The notes under the pieces were generated by a model. The model was not told where the DNA came from. It saw only the letters and a list, made by a program, of their open reading frames with translations, and did no database searches. This document shows, piece by piece, positions 28,188 through 37,758 of a stretch of DNA of 64,000 nt. Within the stretch, counting starts at the first letter, position 1, and every line of letters begins with the position of its first letter. A program made the translations under genes and the position numbers. The stretch comes from Thiobacillus sp. 65-29 (GTDB lineage: Bacteria > Pseudomonadota > Gammaproteobacteria > Burkholderiales > Thiobacillaceae), in the NCBI GenBank assembly GCA_001899775.1, contig MKWN01000023.1:186796-250795 (forward strand), read 5' to 3'.

Positions 28188-29131
28188 CAGCGCCCCCCTT
28201 CCAGGCGCTTTTCGAGTTCGGCTGCGGCGGGCAGCGCAATGCCCAGCGAGCGCGCCACCTGTTCGTTGACCGAGACGCTGAAATAGGCGGGATAGGTCGG
28301 TGCAGGCAAGCGTGGCGTGGCGGCCTGCAACGCCTGAATCAACCACTCGGCCGCCTGCCGGCCAATCTGTGCGGGGCTCGAGTGCAGCGACAGCAGGGCA
28401 CCGGCGCGCGTCAACGAATGCGAATAGCCCTGCACCGGAATCCGGTAGCGATAGGTGGTGAGAAAAATGCTCTGCGCGGTGTTGCGATTGAAAATCTGCG
28501 GATCGGGGACCGCAAGCAGCAGGTCGGAACCGGCCAGTACGGCTTCAAGCGGGGTAATCAGACGCGCGTCCGCCGGTACCGTCTGTTTCACGAGTTCCAG
28601 TTGCTGTGCCGCAAACGCCGGCGCGATCTCCCCGGCGAGCGCGGCCTGCTCCGTGCTTAACAGCACGCCGACACGGCTGGCAGCGGGAAATGCCAGACGC
28701 GCCAGATGCGCCTGGCGTTCGAACGGCTGATCAACATAGATCGCCGAGACATTGCGCCGGCCGCCGTCCGCCAGTCGCGTCCGCCCGGTTTTCACGAACC
28801 AGCTGCGCGGCACCAGTACGGCGAGCACGGGTGCGCGATTCGCCGTGTCCGCCGCTGCCTCCGCCGCCACCACGCCCACCGCCAGCGTCAGTTGCGCCGT
28901 ACCCAGCGCGGCCTCGCCAGGATTCCCGGCATAGACCCGCGCCACCTCGTGCCCGGCGTCACCCAGCAGGACGCGGACGACCTGGTAGATTTCCTGGTAC
29001 GGCGCCGAATCGTCACTCAACACGACGGTGACGCGTCCGGCGACAGCCTGCGCGGACAGGCCCGCCAGGCAGACCATGACCAGCATCTGGCGCAAGCCCC
29101 GGCCGATCCAGGCCAGCGATGCAGCGGTCAA
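28187..29131 (-). CDS. ABC-type substrate-binding protein (PF04392-like) coupled to GGDEF-EAL
   Basis: A 314-residue exported protein with a signal peptide (MLVMVCLAGLSAQAVAG) and a fold like the uncharacterised ABC substrate-binding family PF04392 (VTVVLSDDSAPYQEIYQVV; FPAASRVGVLLSTEQ; LLAVPDPQIFNR). No transporter genes are near. It runs by TGATG into a GGDEF-EAL gene, suggesting a periplasmic ligand receptor for it. I favour the TTG at 29131: it has AGGGGAGG just upstream and its TTGA overlaps the dnaQ stop. A GTG at 29155 and an ATG at 29086 are alternatives. The ligand is unknown. Confidence 0.78.
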   Translation of the reverse strand: MTAASLAWIGRGLRQMLVMVCLAGLSAQAVAGRVTVVLSDDSAPYQEIYQVVRVLLGDAGHEVARVYAGNPGEAALGTAQLTLAVGVVAAEAAADTANRAPVLAVLVPRSWFVKTGRTRLADGGRRNVSAIYVDQPFERQAHLARLAFPAASRVGVLLSTEQAALAGEIAPAFAAQQLELVKQTVPADARLITPLEAVLAGSDLLLAVPDPQIFNRNTAQSIFLTTYRYRIPVQGYSHSLTRAGALLSLHSSPAQIGRQAAEWLIQALQAATPRLPAPTYPAYFSVSVNEQVARSLGIALPAAAELEKRLEGGR

Positions 29132-29829
29132 CCTGCCTCCCCTGCCGGACGCCACAGACAGGCGCCGCGGCTCTCGCGGTCGATCGCATCGAGAAGCGCG
29201 GCGTGGGCGGCCAGTTCTTGCGCCGACGCGGCGAGCAGTACCGGACGCGGCCGAACATGCCCGCTCGAACGCGCCTCGACACGCGTCGTGTCGAGGCCGA
29301 TCGCCAGCGTCTCCTGCCCGCGCGTCATTTCCAGATACACCGCCGCCAGCAGTTCGCAGTCGAGCAGCGCACCGTGCAGGGTACGCGCCGTGTTATCGAC
29401 GCCATATTCCCTGCACAGCGCATCGAGGTTGTTGCGCTTGCCGGGGCGCAATGCCTTCGCCATCGCCAGGGTATCGGTCACGCCTTCGCACCAGCGCGCG
29501 AGCGGAGACATGCCCAGCTGGCGCAGTTCCATGTCGAGAAAGCCGACGTCGAACGGCGCATTGTGGATGACGAGCTCGCTCCCCTGGATGAAGTCGACGA
29601 ATTCCTGCGCGATGTCCGCGAAGCGCGGCTTGTCCTGGAGGAACTCGTTGCTGATGCCGTGTACCTGCATCGCACCGGGATCGATTTCGCGCTCGGGGTT
29701 CACGTAGCGGTGCAGGTGGGTGCCGGTGAGACGGCGATTGACCATCTCCACCGCGGCGAGTTCGATGACGCGATGACCCTGGTTGGGGTCGAGGCCGGTG
29801 GTTTCGGTGTCGAGGATGATCTGGCGCAT
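29128..29829 (-). CDS. dnaQ: DNA polymerase III epsilon subunit (3'-5' exonuclease)
   Basis: The proofreading subunit of the replicative polymerase. It is a 233-residue DEDDh exonuclease: ILDTETTG (Asp7, Glu9), NAPFDVGFLDMEL and LHGALLDCELLAAVY carry the catalytic residues. The C-terminal tail contains the stretch that binds the alpha subunit and looks normal in length. It follows rnhA by 12 bases in the arrangement familiar from E. coli, and its stop overlaps the proposed TTG start of the binding-protein gene. Confidence 0.94.
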   Translation of the reverse strand: MRQIILDTETTGLDPNQGHRVIELAAVEMVNRRLTGTHLHRYVNPEREIDPGAMQVHGISNEFLQDKPRFADIAQEFVDFIQGSELVIHNAPFDVGFLDMELRQLGMSPLARWCEGVTDTLAMAKALRPGKRNNLDALCREYGVDNTARTLHGALLDCELLAAVYLEMTRGQETLAIGLDTTRVEARSSGHVRPRPVLLAASAQELAAHAALLDAIDRESRGACLWRPAGEAG

Positions 29830-29841
29830 GTTGGGCAGGGA

Positions 29842-30288
29842 TCAGTTCACGCCAGCCTGGCGCACACCCTCGTTGGCGAGTGCGTCGGCGCGTTCGTTCT
29901 CGGGGTGACCGGCGTGCCCACGCACCCAGTGCCACTCGATTTCATGTAGCTGGCCCAATGCGTCGAGTTGCAGCCACAGGTCCTGGTTCTTCACCGGCTT
30001 GCCGGCGGCGGTGCGCCAGTTGCGTTTCTTCCAGCCCGCCATCCACTCGCTGATACCCTTCTGCACGTATTGCGAGTCGGTGTGAATCTGCACGCGCGAC
30101 GGCCGCTTGAGTGCTTCGAGCGCGCGGATCACCGCCATCATTTCCATGCGGTTGTTGGTGGTCTGCGCCTCGCCGCCGCAGATTTCCCGGCGATGCGTGC
30201 CGGCGACCAGCAGCGCGCCCCAGCCACCTGCGCCCGGATTGCCCTTGCAGGCACCATCGGTATAGATGTTGATCGTTTCAGCGTTCAC
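29842..30288 (-). CDS. rnhA: Ribonuclease HI
   Basis: RNase HI cuts RNA in RNA-DNA hybrids, for example at replication primers and R-loops. The 148 residues match the normal length. The four catalytic carboxylates are visible in [11 protein letters not shown] (Asp11), [15 protein letters not shown] and NERADALA, and the basic handle [15 protein letters not shown] is present. It overlaps the preceding methyltransferase gene by 11 bases and is followed by dnaQ. Confidence 0.96.
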   Translation of the reverse strand: MNAETINIYTDGACKGNPGAGGWGALLVAGTHRREICGGEAQTTNNRMEMMAVIRALEALKRPSRVQIHTDSQYVQKGISEWMAGWKKRNWRTAAGKPVKNQDLWLQLDALGQLHEIEWHWVRGHAGHPENERADALANEGVRQAGVN

Positions 30289-31012
30289 GGCGCATCCGGT
30301 AATGCTCGAGATTGACCACCTTGGCCGCCGGCGCCAATAACTGCGCGACAGGAGTCGACCACTGCGGCTGGATGATGGTCATGCCCTGCACGCGCTTCAC
30401 CGCCTGCAGGAAATACACGCCACCGCCCATCGCCCACCAGCGGTCACCGGCGGGCTCCATGAAGCGCAGACGGCGCAGCCAGTTCTCCTGGTTGACCGGG
30501 GGCCGATAGCAGCACATGCTTCCGGCTGCCACTTCCAGGCCGAGCAATGCCATCCAGTCCTTGACCCGCGACACGTTGAGGAAGCTGCCATTCCACGGGT
30601 AGCCACGCTCGCCGCCCTGCAAGCGGCGCGCCAGCCCCCACAGGCTGCGCGGATTGAAGCCGGCGAGCACCAGCCGCCCCTCGGGGCGCAGCACGCGCTC
30701 GGCCTCGCGCAGCACCTGATGCGGGTTGGCGCTGTATTCCAGCACGTGCGGCAGCAGGATGAGGTCGAGCGACTGGCTCTCGAACGGCAGGAACATCGGG
30801 TCGGCGCGCACGTCGGCCGGTGCCTCCACCGCACAGCTCACGCGCAGCGGAATGCGGCTGTTGCGCAGGAAATCGAGATGCGGCAGGCCGACCTGCACCG
30901 CATTGAAGCCGAACACGTCCGATACGGCATCATCGAAATACTGCTGCTCGCGGAACAGCAGATGCTGACCCAGCGGCGTGTCGAACCATTCGGTGTTCAG
31001 TCTCGATAACAT
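30278..31012 (-). CDS. SAM-dependent methyltransferase (YafS-like)
   Basis: A 244-residue class I methyltransferase-like protein. The nucleotide-binding region is abbreviated, but the post-I/motif segment is clear: [19 protein letters not shown], then [20 protein letters not shown]. The position between gloB and rnhA-dnaQ is that of E. coli yafS, so it is probably its orthologue, whose substrate is unknown. The ATG at 31012 has AGAGG 5 bases upstream; a GTG two codons earlier is possible. It is divergent from gloB. Confidence 0.8.
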   Translation of the reverse strand: MLSRLNTEWFDTPLGQHLLFREQQYFDDAVSDVFGFNAVQVGLPHLDFLRNSRIPLRVSCAVEAPADVRADPMFLPFESQSLDLILLPHVLEYSANPHQVLREAERVLRPEGRLVLAGFNPRSLWGLARRLQGGERGYPWNGSFLNVSRVKDWMALLGLEVAAGSMCCYRPPVNQENWLRRLRFMEPAGDRWWAMGGGVYFLQAVKRVQGMTIIQPQWSTPVAQLLAPAAKVVNLEHYRMRRER

Positions 31013-31042
31013 ACCCACCTCTGCTCAGATACCCAACCTGCC

Positions 31043-31813
31043 ATGTTGACCCTGATTCCCCTGCCCGCGTTCGAAGACAACTACATATGGACCTGGCACG
31101 ACGACCGCCACGCCGTCGTCGTCGACCCGGGTGACGCCGCGCCGGTCATCGACTATCTCGCGGCCCGCAACCTCGCCCTGGCGGCGATTCTCGTCACGCA
31201 CCATCACCGCGATCATACTGGCGGCATCGCCGGCCTGCGTCAACGCTACGATTGTGCGGTCTACGGGCCCGACAACTCCCGCATTCCGCAGGTCACGCAC
31301 GCAGTAAAGGGTGGCGACCGCATCACGCTGCCATCACCTTTGCTTTGCTTCGACGTCATGGCGACACCCGGCCACACGCTCGACCATGTCAGCTATCTCG
31401 GCCACGGCCACCTGTTCTGCGGCGACACGGTGTTCGGCTGCGGCTGCGGCAAGCTGTTCGAAGGCACGCCGGCGATGATGGCAGCGAGTCTCGACGCCAT
31501 CCTTGGCCTGCCGGATGCTACCCGACTCTGCTGCGCGCATGAATACACCCTCAGCAATATTGACTTCGCCATGACGGTGGACGGCACCAATCCAGCGCTT
31601 GTCGAGCGCGCAGACATGGATCGCGCACTACGCGCCGCCGGTCGCCCTACCCTGCCCTCCACGCTCGCGCTGGAGAAGGCGACCAATCCCTTCCTGCGTT
31701 TCCACGAGCCCTCCATGCGGGACCTTGCCGCTCGGCGTCTGAATCGGCCCGACCCCGCGCCGGCCGAGGTCTTCGGCGCGATCCGCGCCGCCAAGGACGC
31801 CTGGGACGGTTGA
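31043..31813 (+). CDS. gloB: Hydroxyacylglutathione hydrolase (glyoxalase II)
   Basis: Glyoxalase II hydrolyses S-lactoylglutathione to lactate and glutathione, the second step of methylglyoxal detoxification. A 256-residue metallo-beta-lactamase fold with the binuclear zinc motif THHHRDH (residues 52-58), GHTLDHVSY, GDTVFGCGCG and CAHEYTLSN. The C-terminal glutathione-binding HAGH domain (ATNPFLRFHEP) is present. Divergent from the YafS-like gene and followed by mltD, as in E. coli. Confidence 0.95.
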   Translation: MLTLIPLPAFEDNYIWTWHDDRHAVVVDPGDAAPVIDYLAARNLALAAILVTHHHRDHTGGIAGLRQRYDCAVYGPDNSRIPQVTHAVKGGDRITLPSPLLCFDVMATPGHTLDHVSYLGHGHLFCGDTVFGCGCGKLFEGTPAMMAASLDAILGLPDATRLCCAHEYTLSNIDFAMTVDGTNPALVERADMDRALRAAGRPTLPSTLALEKATNPFLRFHEPSMRDLAARRLNRPDPAPAEVFGAIRAAKDAWDG

Positions 31814-31868
31814 CCCTGTCCACGGCTTGGGTTTAGGATGGGCGACCGATCGAGTACAGGAAAACGTT

Positions 31869-33407
31869 TTGCCCGGAATCAGAACCTTGTGCCGCGCCAT
31901 CCTGGCGCTGGCCATCACGGCAAGCCTTCCCGCTCTGGCATCCGAAGCCGCTGCACCGTCGATGCAGGCGCTGGAATGGCATGAAGCCGCCGCCACCGAT
32001 GCGGCCGGCGAGGCCGGGGCCTACGACGACGTCTGGGCACGCCTTCGCAGCGGCTTTCGCATCGACGATGCGAGCGCGCCCAACCCGCTCGTCGCCACCC
32101 ACGAATCCTGGTTTGCCGCGCGCCCGCAGAACGTGCAGCGGCTGATCGAGCGCGCGCGCCCCTATCTCTACCACATCGCCGAGGAACTCGAGCAGCGCGC
32201 GATGCCGATGGAAATCGCGCTGCTGCCGATGATCGAAAGTGCGTTCAACCCGACCGCGCTGTCGCCCGCCGCCGCTTCCGGTCTCTGGCAGTTCATTCCC
32301 TCCACCGGTCGCCTCTATGGCCTGAAGCAGGACAAATGGTACGACGGCCGACGCGACTTCGCCGAAGCCACACGCGCCGCACTCGATTACCTCGGCAAGC
32401 TCTATCTCGACTTCGGCGACTGGCAGCTCGCCCTCGCGGCCTACAACTGCGGCGAAGGCTGTATCGCGCGCGCCATCCAGAAGAACGTCGACCAAGGCCT
32501 GCCGACCGACTACGCCAGTCTCACGCTGCCGAACGAGACCCGTCATTACGTGCCCAAGCTGCTGGCGGTGCGCAATATCGTGCGCGAACCGGAGCGCTTC
32601 GGCGTGGCCATCGCGCCGCTCGCCAACCGCCCCTATTTTGATCAGGTCACGGTCAACGCCAGCCTCGACGTGCATTCCGCCGCGCGGCTCGCCGGCGTTT
32701 CCAGCGACGAGTTCCTCGCGCTCAATGCCGCCTTCCCGCGCAAGATCATCCGCTCCGACACACCCGTCAGCCTGCTGGTGCCGGTCGACAAGGCCGAAAC
32801 CTTCCAGCGCAATCTGGAGGCCGGCAACTGGGACACCTGGAAGCCCTACGCGGCAGCGAAGGGTGAGTCGATCGACGCCATTGCCAAACATTTCGGCACC
32901 AGCGTCGCGCGTCTTGACGAGCACAATCAACTGCATCTCAAGCGCGGCCGCCTCGCGCAGGCGCAGACCATTCTGGTACCGGTCAGGCGCGGGCCGGCCG
33001 CGCCGGCGGCGGGCGCCAGCAGCGCGACCAGCGACGAGATTGTCACACGACACGAAGTGCAGCGCGGGGAAACCCTGTTCGGCGTGGCGCGCCGCTACGG
33101 CCTCACGGTCGCCGAGCTGTCGCAGAACAACCCCGGCCTCAACGGCAGTCTGCGTGCGGGCCAGACCCTGTACCTGCCGGCCGGCACCCGGATCGTCGCG
33201 CAAGCCGCCGCACCTCAACTCCAGACGGTCAGTCTCAAGGCCGCCGCGGCCAAACCGCTCGACTACACGATCAAGCGCGGCGACACCCTGACCGCCATCG
33301 CGCAACGCTTCGACGTCAGTCTGGCCGAGCTCAAAGCGTGGAACGCTTCCCTGCGCAGCGTCTCCACCCTGCAACCCGGCCAGCGCCTCGCCATCGAACG
33401 CCGCTGA
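31869..33407 (+). CDS. mltD: Membrane-bound lytic murein transglycosylase D
   Basis: MltD cleaves peptidoglycan glycan strands. A 512-residue exported protein: signal peptide (about 1-24), an SLT domain with catalytic Glu in MIESAFNPTALSPAAASGLW and the AYNCGEG motif, then a LysM-like segment (about 325-375) and two clear LysM repeats (EVQRGETLFGVARRYG; YTIKRGDTLTAIAQRFD). The start is a TTG at 31869, with AGGA 7 bases upstream and a normal signal peptide following; upstream codons in this frame do not look coding. The expected lipobox Cys is not obvious near the cleavage site. It is convergent with the ABC operon. Confidence 0.9.
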   Translation: MPGIRTLCRAILALAITASLPALASEAAAPSMQALEWHEAAATDAAGEAGAYDDVWARLRSGFRIDDASAPNPLVATHESWFAARPQNVQRLIERARPYLYHIAEELEQRAMPMEIALLPMIESAFNPTALSPAAASGLWQFIPSTGRLYGLKQDKWYDGRRDFAEATRAALDYLGKLYLDFGDWQLALAAYNCGEGCIARAIQKNVDQGLPTDYASLTLPNETRHYVPKLLAVRNIVREPERFGVAIAPLANRPYFDQVTVNASLDVHSAARLAGVSSDEFLALNAAFPRKIIRSDTPVSLLVPVDKAETFQRNLEAGNWDTWKPYAAAKGESIDAIAKHFGTSVARLDEHNQLHLKRGRLAQAQTILVPVRRGPAAPAAGASSATSDEIVTRHEVQRGETLFGVARRYGLTVAELSQNNPGLNGSLRAGQTLYLPAGTRIVAQAAAPQLQTVSLKAAAAKPLDYTIKRGDTLTAIAQRFDVSLAELKAWNASLRSVSTLQPGQRLAIERR

Positions 33408-33419
33408 CCGCGGCAACGC

Positions 33420-35381
33420 TCACTCGCCTGCAACCCTGTGGCAGCGCACCCAGTGCGTGGCGTCGATGTGCGTCACGTCCGGGTAGCTTTCGCGGCAACG
33501 TGCGTCGGCCTGCGGGCAGCGCGGATGAAAATGGCAACCGACGGGTGGATCGATCGGTGAAGGCTGGTCGCCGGCAAGCCGCGGCGCGGCATCCGTCGCG
33601 ATGGTGTCGACGCGCGGCACCGCCGCGACCAGCGCCTGCGTATAGGGGTGGCGCGGCGCACGCAGCACCTGGGCTGCCGGCCCCGATTCGACGACTCGAC
33701 CGAGATACATGACGGCGACCCGGTGCGCGAGATACTCGACCACTGCGAGGTTGTGGGTGATGAAGAGATATGCGAGCCCCAGTTCGCCCTGCAGATCCTT
33801 CAGCAGGTTGAGAATCTGCGCCTGCACTGAGACGTCGAGCGCGCTGGTCGGTTCGTCGCAGATCACGAGCTGCGGCGACACCGCCAGCGCACGCGCAATC
33901 GCGATGCGCTGGCGCTGCCCGCCGGAAAACGCATGCGGATAGCGGCCGCCGGCATCATCCGGCAAGCCCACCTGCTGCAGCAGACGCGCCACCGCGGCGC
34001 CGCGCTGTCCGGCATCGCCCACGTGCAGCGCCTCCATGCCTTCGAGCAGGATGTCGGCAACGCGCATGCGCGGATTGAGCGAGCCGAACGGATCCTGGAA
34101 CACCATCTGCGCCTGCCGCCGCAGGCGGTCGAGGCGCGCCGCCGTGACCGGCTCGCCGGCCAGCGAGATGCGCCCGGCGCTCGGCTCGATCAGGTGCAGC
34201 ATGGCCTTGCCGACCGTGGTCTTGCCACAGCCGGACTCACCCACCAGCGCCAGCGTGCGCCCCGCCTCGATGACGAGCGAGACGCCATCGACCGCACGCA
34301 GATGACCGACGGTGCGCTGCAACAGCCCGCGCCGGATCGGAAAGTGCACCTTGAGATCGTCGACCTGCAGCAGCGGCGCCGCGGGTGGCGCGGGGGCCCG
34401 CCGCGCCGCCGGCGCCCGCACGCCCGTGGCGGGCAATTCTCCGGCGCGGTGGCAGCGTACACGCTGGTCGCCGAGTGCCTGCCAGCCCGGTGACTCGACG
34501 CGGCAGCGCGCCACCACATGGGGGCAACGCGGCGCGAAGCGGCACCCTGTGAACGCGGTATCGAGGCGTGGGACCTGGCCGGGGATGGTGGCAAGCCGCC
34601 CGCCGTCGCCGGGCCGCGGCAGCGCCTCGAACAGCATGCGGCTGTAGGGATGCTGCGGCGCAGCGAAGAAGGCCGCACGTGTACCCTCCTCCAGCAGTTC
34701 GCCCGCATACATCAGACCGACCCGATCGGCATTCTGCGCCACCACGCCGAGATCGTGCGTGATCAGCAACATGCCCATGCGCCGCTCGCGCCGCAGCGTG
34801 CGCAGCACGTCGAGCACCTGGGCCTGCATGGTGACGTCGAGCGCCGTGGTCGGCTCGTCAGCGATCAACAGCTCCGGCTGTCCGGCAAGCGCCATCGCGA
34901 TCATCATGCGCTGGCGCAGGCCGCCGGAAAGCTCGAAGGGATAGCTGTCGAGGCGGCGTGCCGCGTCCGGCACACCCACCGCATCGAGCAGTCCAAGCGC
35001 CGCCTCACGGGCCGCTGCACCGGACAGATTCCGATGCAGCGCCAACGCCTCGCCGATCTGCTCACCCACGCGAATCACCGGATTGAGCGCGAGCATCGGC
35101 TCCTGGAAGATCATCGCCATGCGCCCGCCGCGCACCTGCCGCATCGCCCGTTCGGGCAGGGCGAAAAGCTTCGTGCCATCGAGCTCGACCGTGCCGGAAA
35201 CGACGCGTCCCCCATCGGGCAGGAGACGCATCAGCGAGAGCGCGGTCATCGATTTGCCGCAACCCGATTCGCCCAGCAGCGCATAGGTTTCCCCGGCGGT
35301 AACCTGAAACGACACGCCATCGACCACGCGCGCGCCGCCGATCTCGGTGACGAGATCGCGAACCTCCAGCAGCGCGCTCAT
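33420..35381 (-). CDS. Peptide ABC transporter ATP-binding protein, two fused ATPase domains
   Basis: A 653-residue fusion of two nucleotide-binding domains (about 1-260 and 335-600), like YejF/DppD-DppF. Each has Walker A ([16 protein letters not shown]), an LSGG-type signature ([17 protein letters not shown]) and Walker B ([24 protein letters not shown]). Each is followed by the Cys-containing OligoHPY tail ([24 protein letters not shown]). It energises the two permeases encoded upstream. The start overlaps the stop of the second permease gene. It is the last gene of the operon and is convergent with mltD, 12 bases away. Confidence 0.92.
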   Translation of the reverse strand: MSALLEVRDLVTEIGGARVVDGVSFQVTAGETYALLGESGCGKSMTALSLMRLLPDGGRVVSGTVELDGTKLFALPERAMRQVRGGRMAMIFQEPMLALNPVIRVGEQIGEALALHRNLSGAAAREAALGLLDAVGVPDAARRLDSYPFELSGGLRQRMMIAMALAGQPELLIADEPTTALDVTMQAQVLDVLRTLRRERRMGMLLITHDLGVVAQNADRVGLMYAGELLEEGTRAAFFAAPQHPYSRMLFEALPRPGDGGRLATIPGQVPRLDTAFTGCRFAPRCPHVVARCRVESPGWQALGDQRVRCHRAGELPATGVRAPAARRAPAPPAAPLLQVDDLKVHFPIRRGLLQRTVGHLRAVDGVSLVIEAGRTLALVGESGCGKTTVGKAMLHLIEPSAGRISLAGEPVTAARLDRLRRQAQMVFQDPFGSLNPRMRVADILLEGMEALHVGDAGQRGAAVARLLQQVGLPDDAGGRYPHAFSGGQRQRIAIARALAVSPQLVICDEPTSALDVSVQAQILNLLKDLQGELGLAYLFITHNLAVVEYLAHRVAVMYLGRVVESGPAAQVLRAPRHPYTQALVAAVPRVDTIATDAAPRLAGDQPSPIDPPVGCHFHPRCPQADARCRESYPDVTHIDATHWVRCHRVAGE

Positions 35382-36784
35382 CGCCGCCCTCCCATGCGCG
35401 GATCGAAGGCGTCACGCACGCCGTCGGCGAACAGGTTGGCCGCCAGCACCAGCGCGAACATGAAGGTGAACGCGGCGCCGAGCTGCCACCACACCACCGG
35501 CTCGCGCGCGAGTTCCAGGCGCGCGCCGTTGATCATGTTGCCCCAGCTGTACATCGTTGGATCGACGCCGACGCCGACGTAGGACAGCACCGCCTCGGCG
35601 AGCACCAGGCCGGAAAAATCGAGCACGATGGCGATCAGCACCAGATGGAACACGTTGGGAAAGATGTGGCGGGTGAGAATGCGCGCGTGGGCGACACCGA
35701 AGGCACGTGCAGCCTCGACGTAATCGAGCGTCCGGAGTTTCAGCGTCTCGCCGCGCAGCAGCCGCGCAAGCCCGGTCCAGCTCGTGACGCCCATGATGAC
35801 GCACAGCGCCAGCAGACGAATGTCCGCACGCGCCGCCGCGGTGTCGAACGACTCCGGATTGGATTCGATGTAGACCTGCACGATCAGCACCGCCGCGGCG
35901 ATCAGCAACACACCCGGAATCGAATTCAGCACTGTGTAGACGTACTGGATGACGTCGTCGATCCAGCCGCGGAAATAGCCCGCGGCAATCCCCAGGCCGA
36001 TCGCCAGCGGCAGGGTCACCAGCGTGGTCAGGGTGCCGATCACGAGACCGGTACGGATGCTCTTCAGGCTGATGTAGAGCACGTCCTGCCCGACCTTGTC
36101 GGTACCGAAGACGTGATAGGCTGCCGCGAGTTGCAGCAGGATGGCGCCCAGCACGGCAAGCAGCGTCGCCGTCGCCGCCAGGGTGCGTGCCGGCCAGTCA
36201 AGCCGCCCCGCGCGCCAGTCGGCGAGCCACGCCCGCAGTGCGATCCTGGCACGGTGCGCGCGCCACGCCGCGAACGCGACGAACACGAAGAGGCTCGCCG
36301 CCAGCCCCAGCGCCAGGCCGACACCCACGCGGCGCGCGATGTCGGGCAGGTGCGCGGCGGCATCGGTCAGATGGGCACCGCCATGAACGAGGCGCGGATA
36401 GTCGCGCACCGTGGCGCCGTCACGCTCGATGAATTCCTTGGCATAGAGCTGCATCGCCAGCGGCGCCGAATAGGTCTTTTCCTTCTGCGTGCGCAGCTCG
36501 CCCGCCAGCGCATCGAACACCGAGAGCACCTCGACGGAATACTGCGGCGCATCGGCCGGACTGTCGGGCAGTTGTTCCCGATAATGCAGCGAATCGAGCA
36601 GGCCGATCGTGACGAACACCGCCAGCACCAGCGCCGCCGCCATCGCCATCGGCCGCTCCGCCACCGCCACCCAGGGGGCGCGCAGGTGTTCCCTGCGGCG
36701 TATCGTCCACACCAGACCCGCCACTGCCGCGAGCAGCAGGAAGATCAGCGCATCGGTCCACAACACTACGGGTTGCACGCTCAT
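35378..36784 (-). CDS. Peptide ABC transporter permease (YejE/OppC type, extended N-terminus)
   Basis: A 468-residue inner-membrane permease. The C-terminal half is a typical BPD-transport permease (GLVIGTLTTLVTLPLAIGLG; EAA loop YVEAARAFGVAHARILTRHI). The N-terminal half is longer than in YejE (341): two membrane segments, an outside loop of about 110 residues (HYREQL to LPDIARR), and two more segments before the core. This form is found in proteobacterial oligopeptide transporters. Start ATG at 36784 overlaps the stop of the first permease (ATGA/TGATG-type coupling). Substrate is probably a peptide. Confidence 0.88.
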   Translation of the reverse strand: MSVQPVVLWTDALIFLLLAAVAGLVWTIRRREHLRAPWVAVAERPMAMAAALVLAVFVTIGLLDSLHYREQLPDSPADAPQYSVEVLSVFDALAGELRTQKEKTYSAPLAMQLYAKEFIERDGATVRDYPRLVHGGAHLTDAAAHLPDIARRVGVGLALGLAASLFVFVAFAAWRAHRARIALRAWLADWRAGRLDWPARTLAATATLLAVLGAILLQLAAAYHVFGTDKVGQDVLYISLKSIRTGLVIGTLTTLVTLPLAIGLGIAAGYFRGWIDDVIQYVYTVLNSIPGVLLIAAAVLIVQVYIESNPESFDTAAARADIRLLALCVIMGVTSWTGLARLLRGETLKLRTLDYVEAARAFGVAHARILTRHIFPNVFHLVLIAIVLDFSGLVLAEAVLSYVGVGVDPTMYSWGNMINGARLELAREPVVWWQLGAAFTFMFALVLAANLFADGVRDAFDPRMGGRR

Positions 36785-37758
36785 CGCAGCCTCACCCGCG
36801 GGTCGACCCATGAATAGGAAATGTCGGTGAGAATGAGCCCCACGATGTAGAGGAAGGAACCGAGGAACACCATCGCGCGCACCACCGCGAAATCCTGTGC
36901 CTGAATCGCATCGATGGTGTAGCTGCCCAGACCGGGAATGCCGAAGAACGACTCGGTGATGAGGCTGCCCATGAACAGCAGCGGCAACACCACCACGGCG
37001 CCGGTGAGGATCGGGATCATGCCGTTCTTCAACACGTGGCGGAACAGCACGCGCACCTCCGACAAGCCCTTGGCGCGGGCGGTACGCACGTAGTCCTTGC
37101 CGATTTCCTCGAGGAAGATGGTGCGGTACCAGCGCGCTCCGCTGCCGATGCCGGCAACGACGCTGACCAGCACCGGCAGCAGGATGAAGCGCCAGGCGTC
37201 GGCCCCGTCGGCGAAGCCGGAGATCGGCAGCAGGTTCCACAGCTTGGCGACGAAATACTGACCGGCGATGATGTAGAACAGTCCCGAAATCGACATCAGC
37301 ACGACACACAGCACTACTCCGCCCAGATCCAGATAGGTGGAGCGGAAGAACACCATCAGCAGGGCGAAGCTGATGTTCACCAGAAGTCCGATGGCGAATA
37401 CCGGCAGCGCGATCGCCAGGCTCGGTCCCATGCGCGTGCGGATCTCGTTGCCGATATCGCGGCCGTCGTCGCCCTTGCCGAACTGGAAGGCGAACATCGC
37501 CGCCGAATGCTGGAAGAAGATGGTGTTCGTGAGCTGCTCCACGCCCGTTGCCGTGTCGTTGAGCAGGAGCGGTTTGTCGTAGCCATGCTCCACCTTCCAG
37601 CGCTCGATCGCTTCCGGCGTCACGTGCTTTGCGCCGAGTTGCAGACGCGCCATGTCGTCCGGCGTGTTGACGACGAAAAACAGCGCGAAGGTGAGCAGGT
37701 TGACGCCGATCAGGATCGGGATCGCGTAGAGCAGACGACGCAGGATGTAGGCGAACAT
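36781..37758 (-). CDS. Peptide ABC transporter permease (YejB/OppB type)
   Basis: A 325-residue inner-membrane permease with six membrane segments. The OppB-type start MFAYILRRLLYAIPILIGVN and the EAA loop (YVRTARAKGLSEVRVLFRHV) are clear, as is the closing region GSFLYIVGLILTDISYSWVDPRVR. The ATG at 37758 overlaps the binding-protein stop (TGATG), so the four transporter genes are translationally coupled. It pairs with the OppC-like permease downstream. Confidence 0.92.
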   Translation of the reverse strand: MFAYILRRLLYAIPILIGVNLLTFALFFVVNTPDDMARLQLGAKHVTPEAIERWKVEHGYDKPLLLNDTATGVEQLTNTIFFQHSAAMFAFQFGKGDDGRDIGNEIRTRMGPSLAIALPVFAIGLLVNISFALLMVFFRSTYLDLGGVVLCVVLMSISGLFYIIAGQYFVAKLWNLLPISGFADGADAWRFILLPVLVSVVAGIGSGARWYRTIFLEEIGKDYVRTARAKGLSEVRVLFRHVLKNGMIPILTGAVVVLPLLFMGSLITESFFGIPGLGSYTIDAIQAQDFAVVRAMVFLGSFLYIVGLILTDISYSWVDPRVRLR

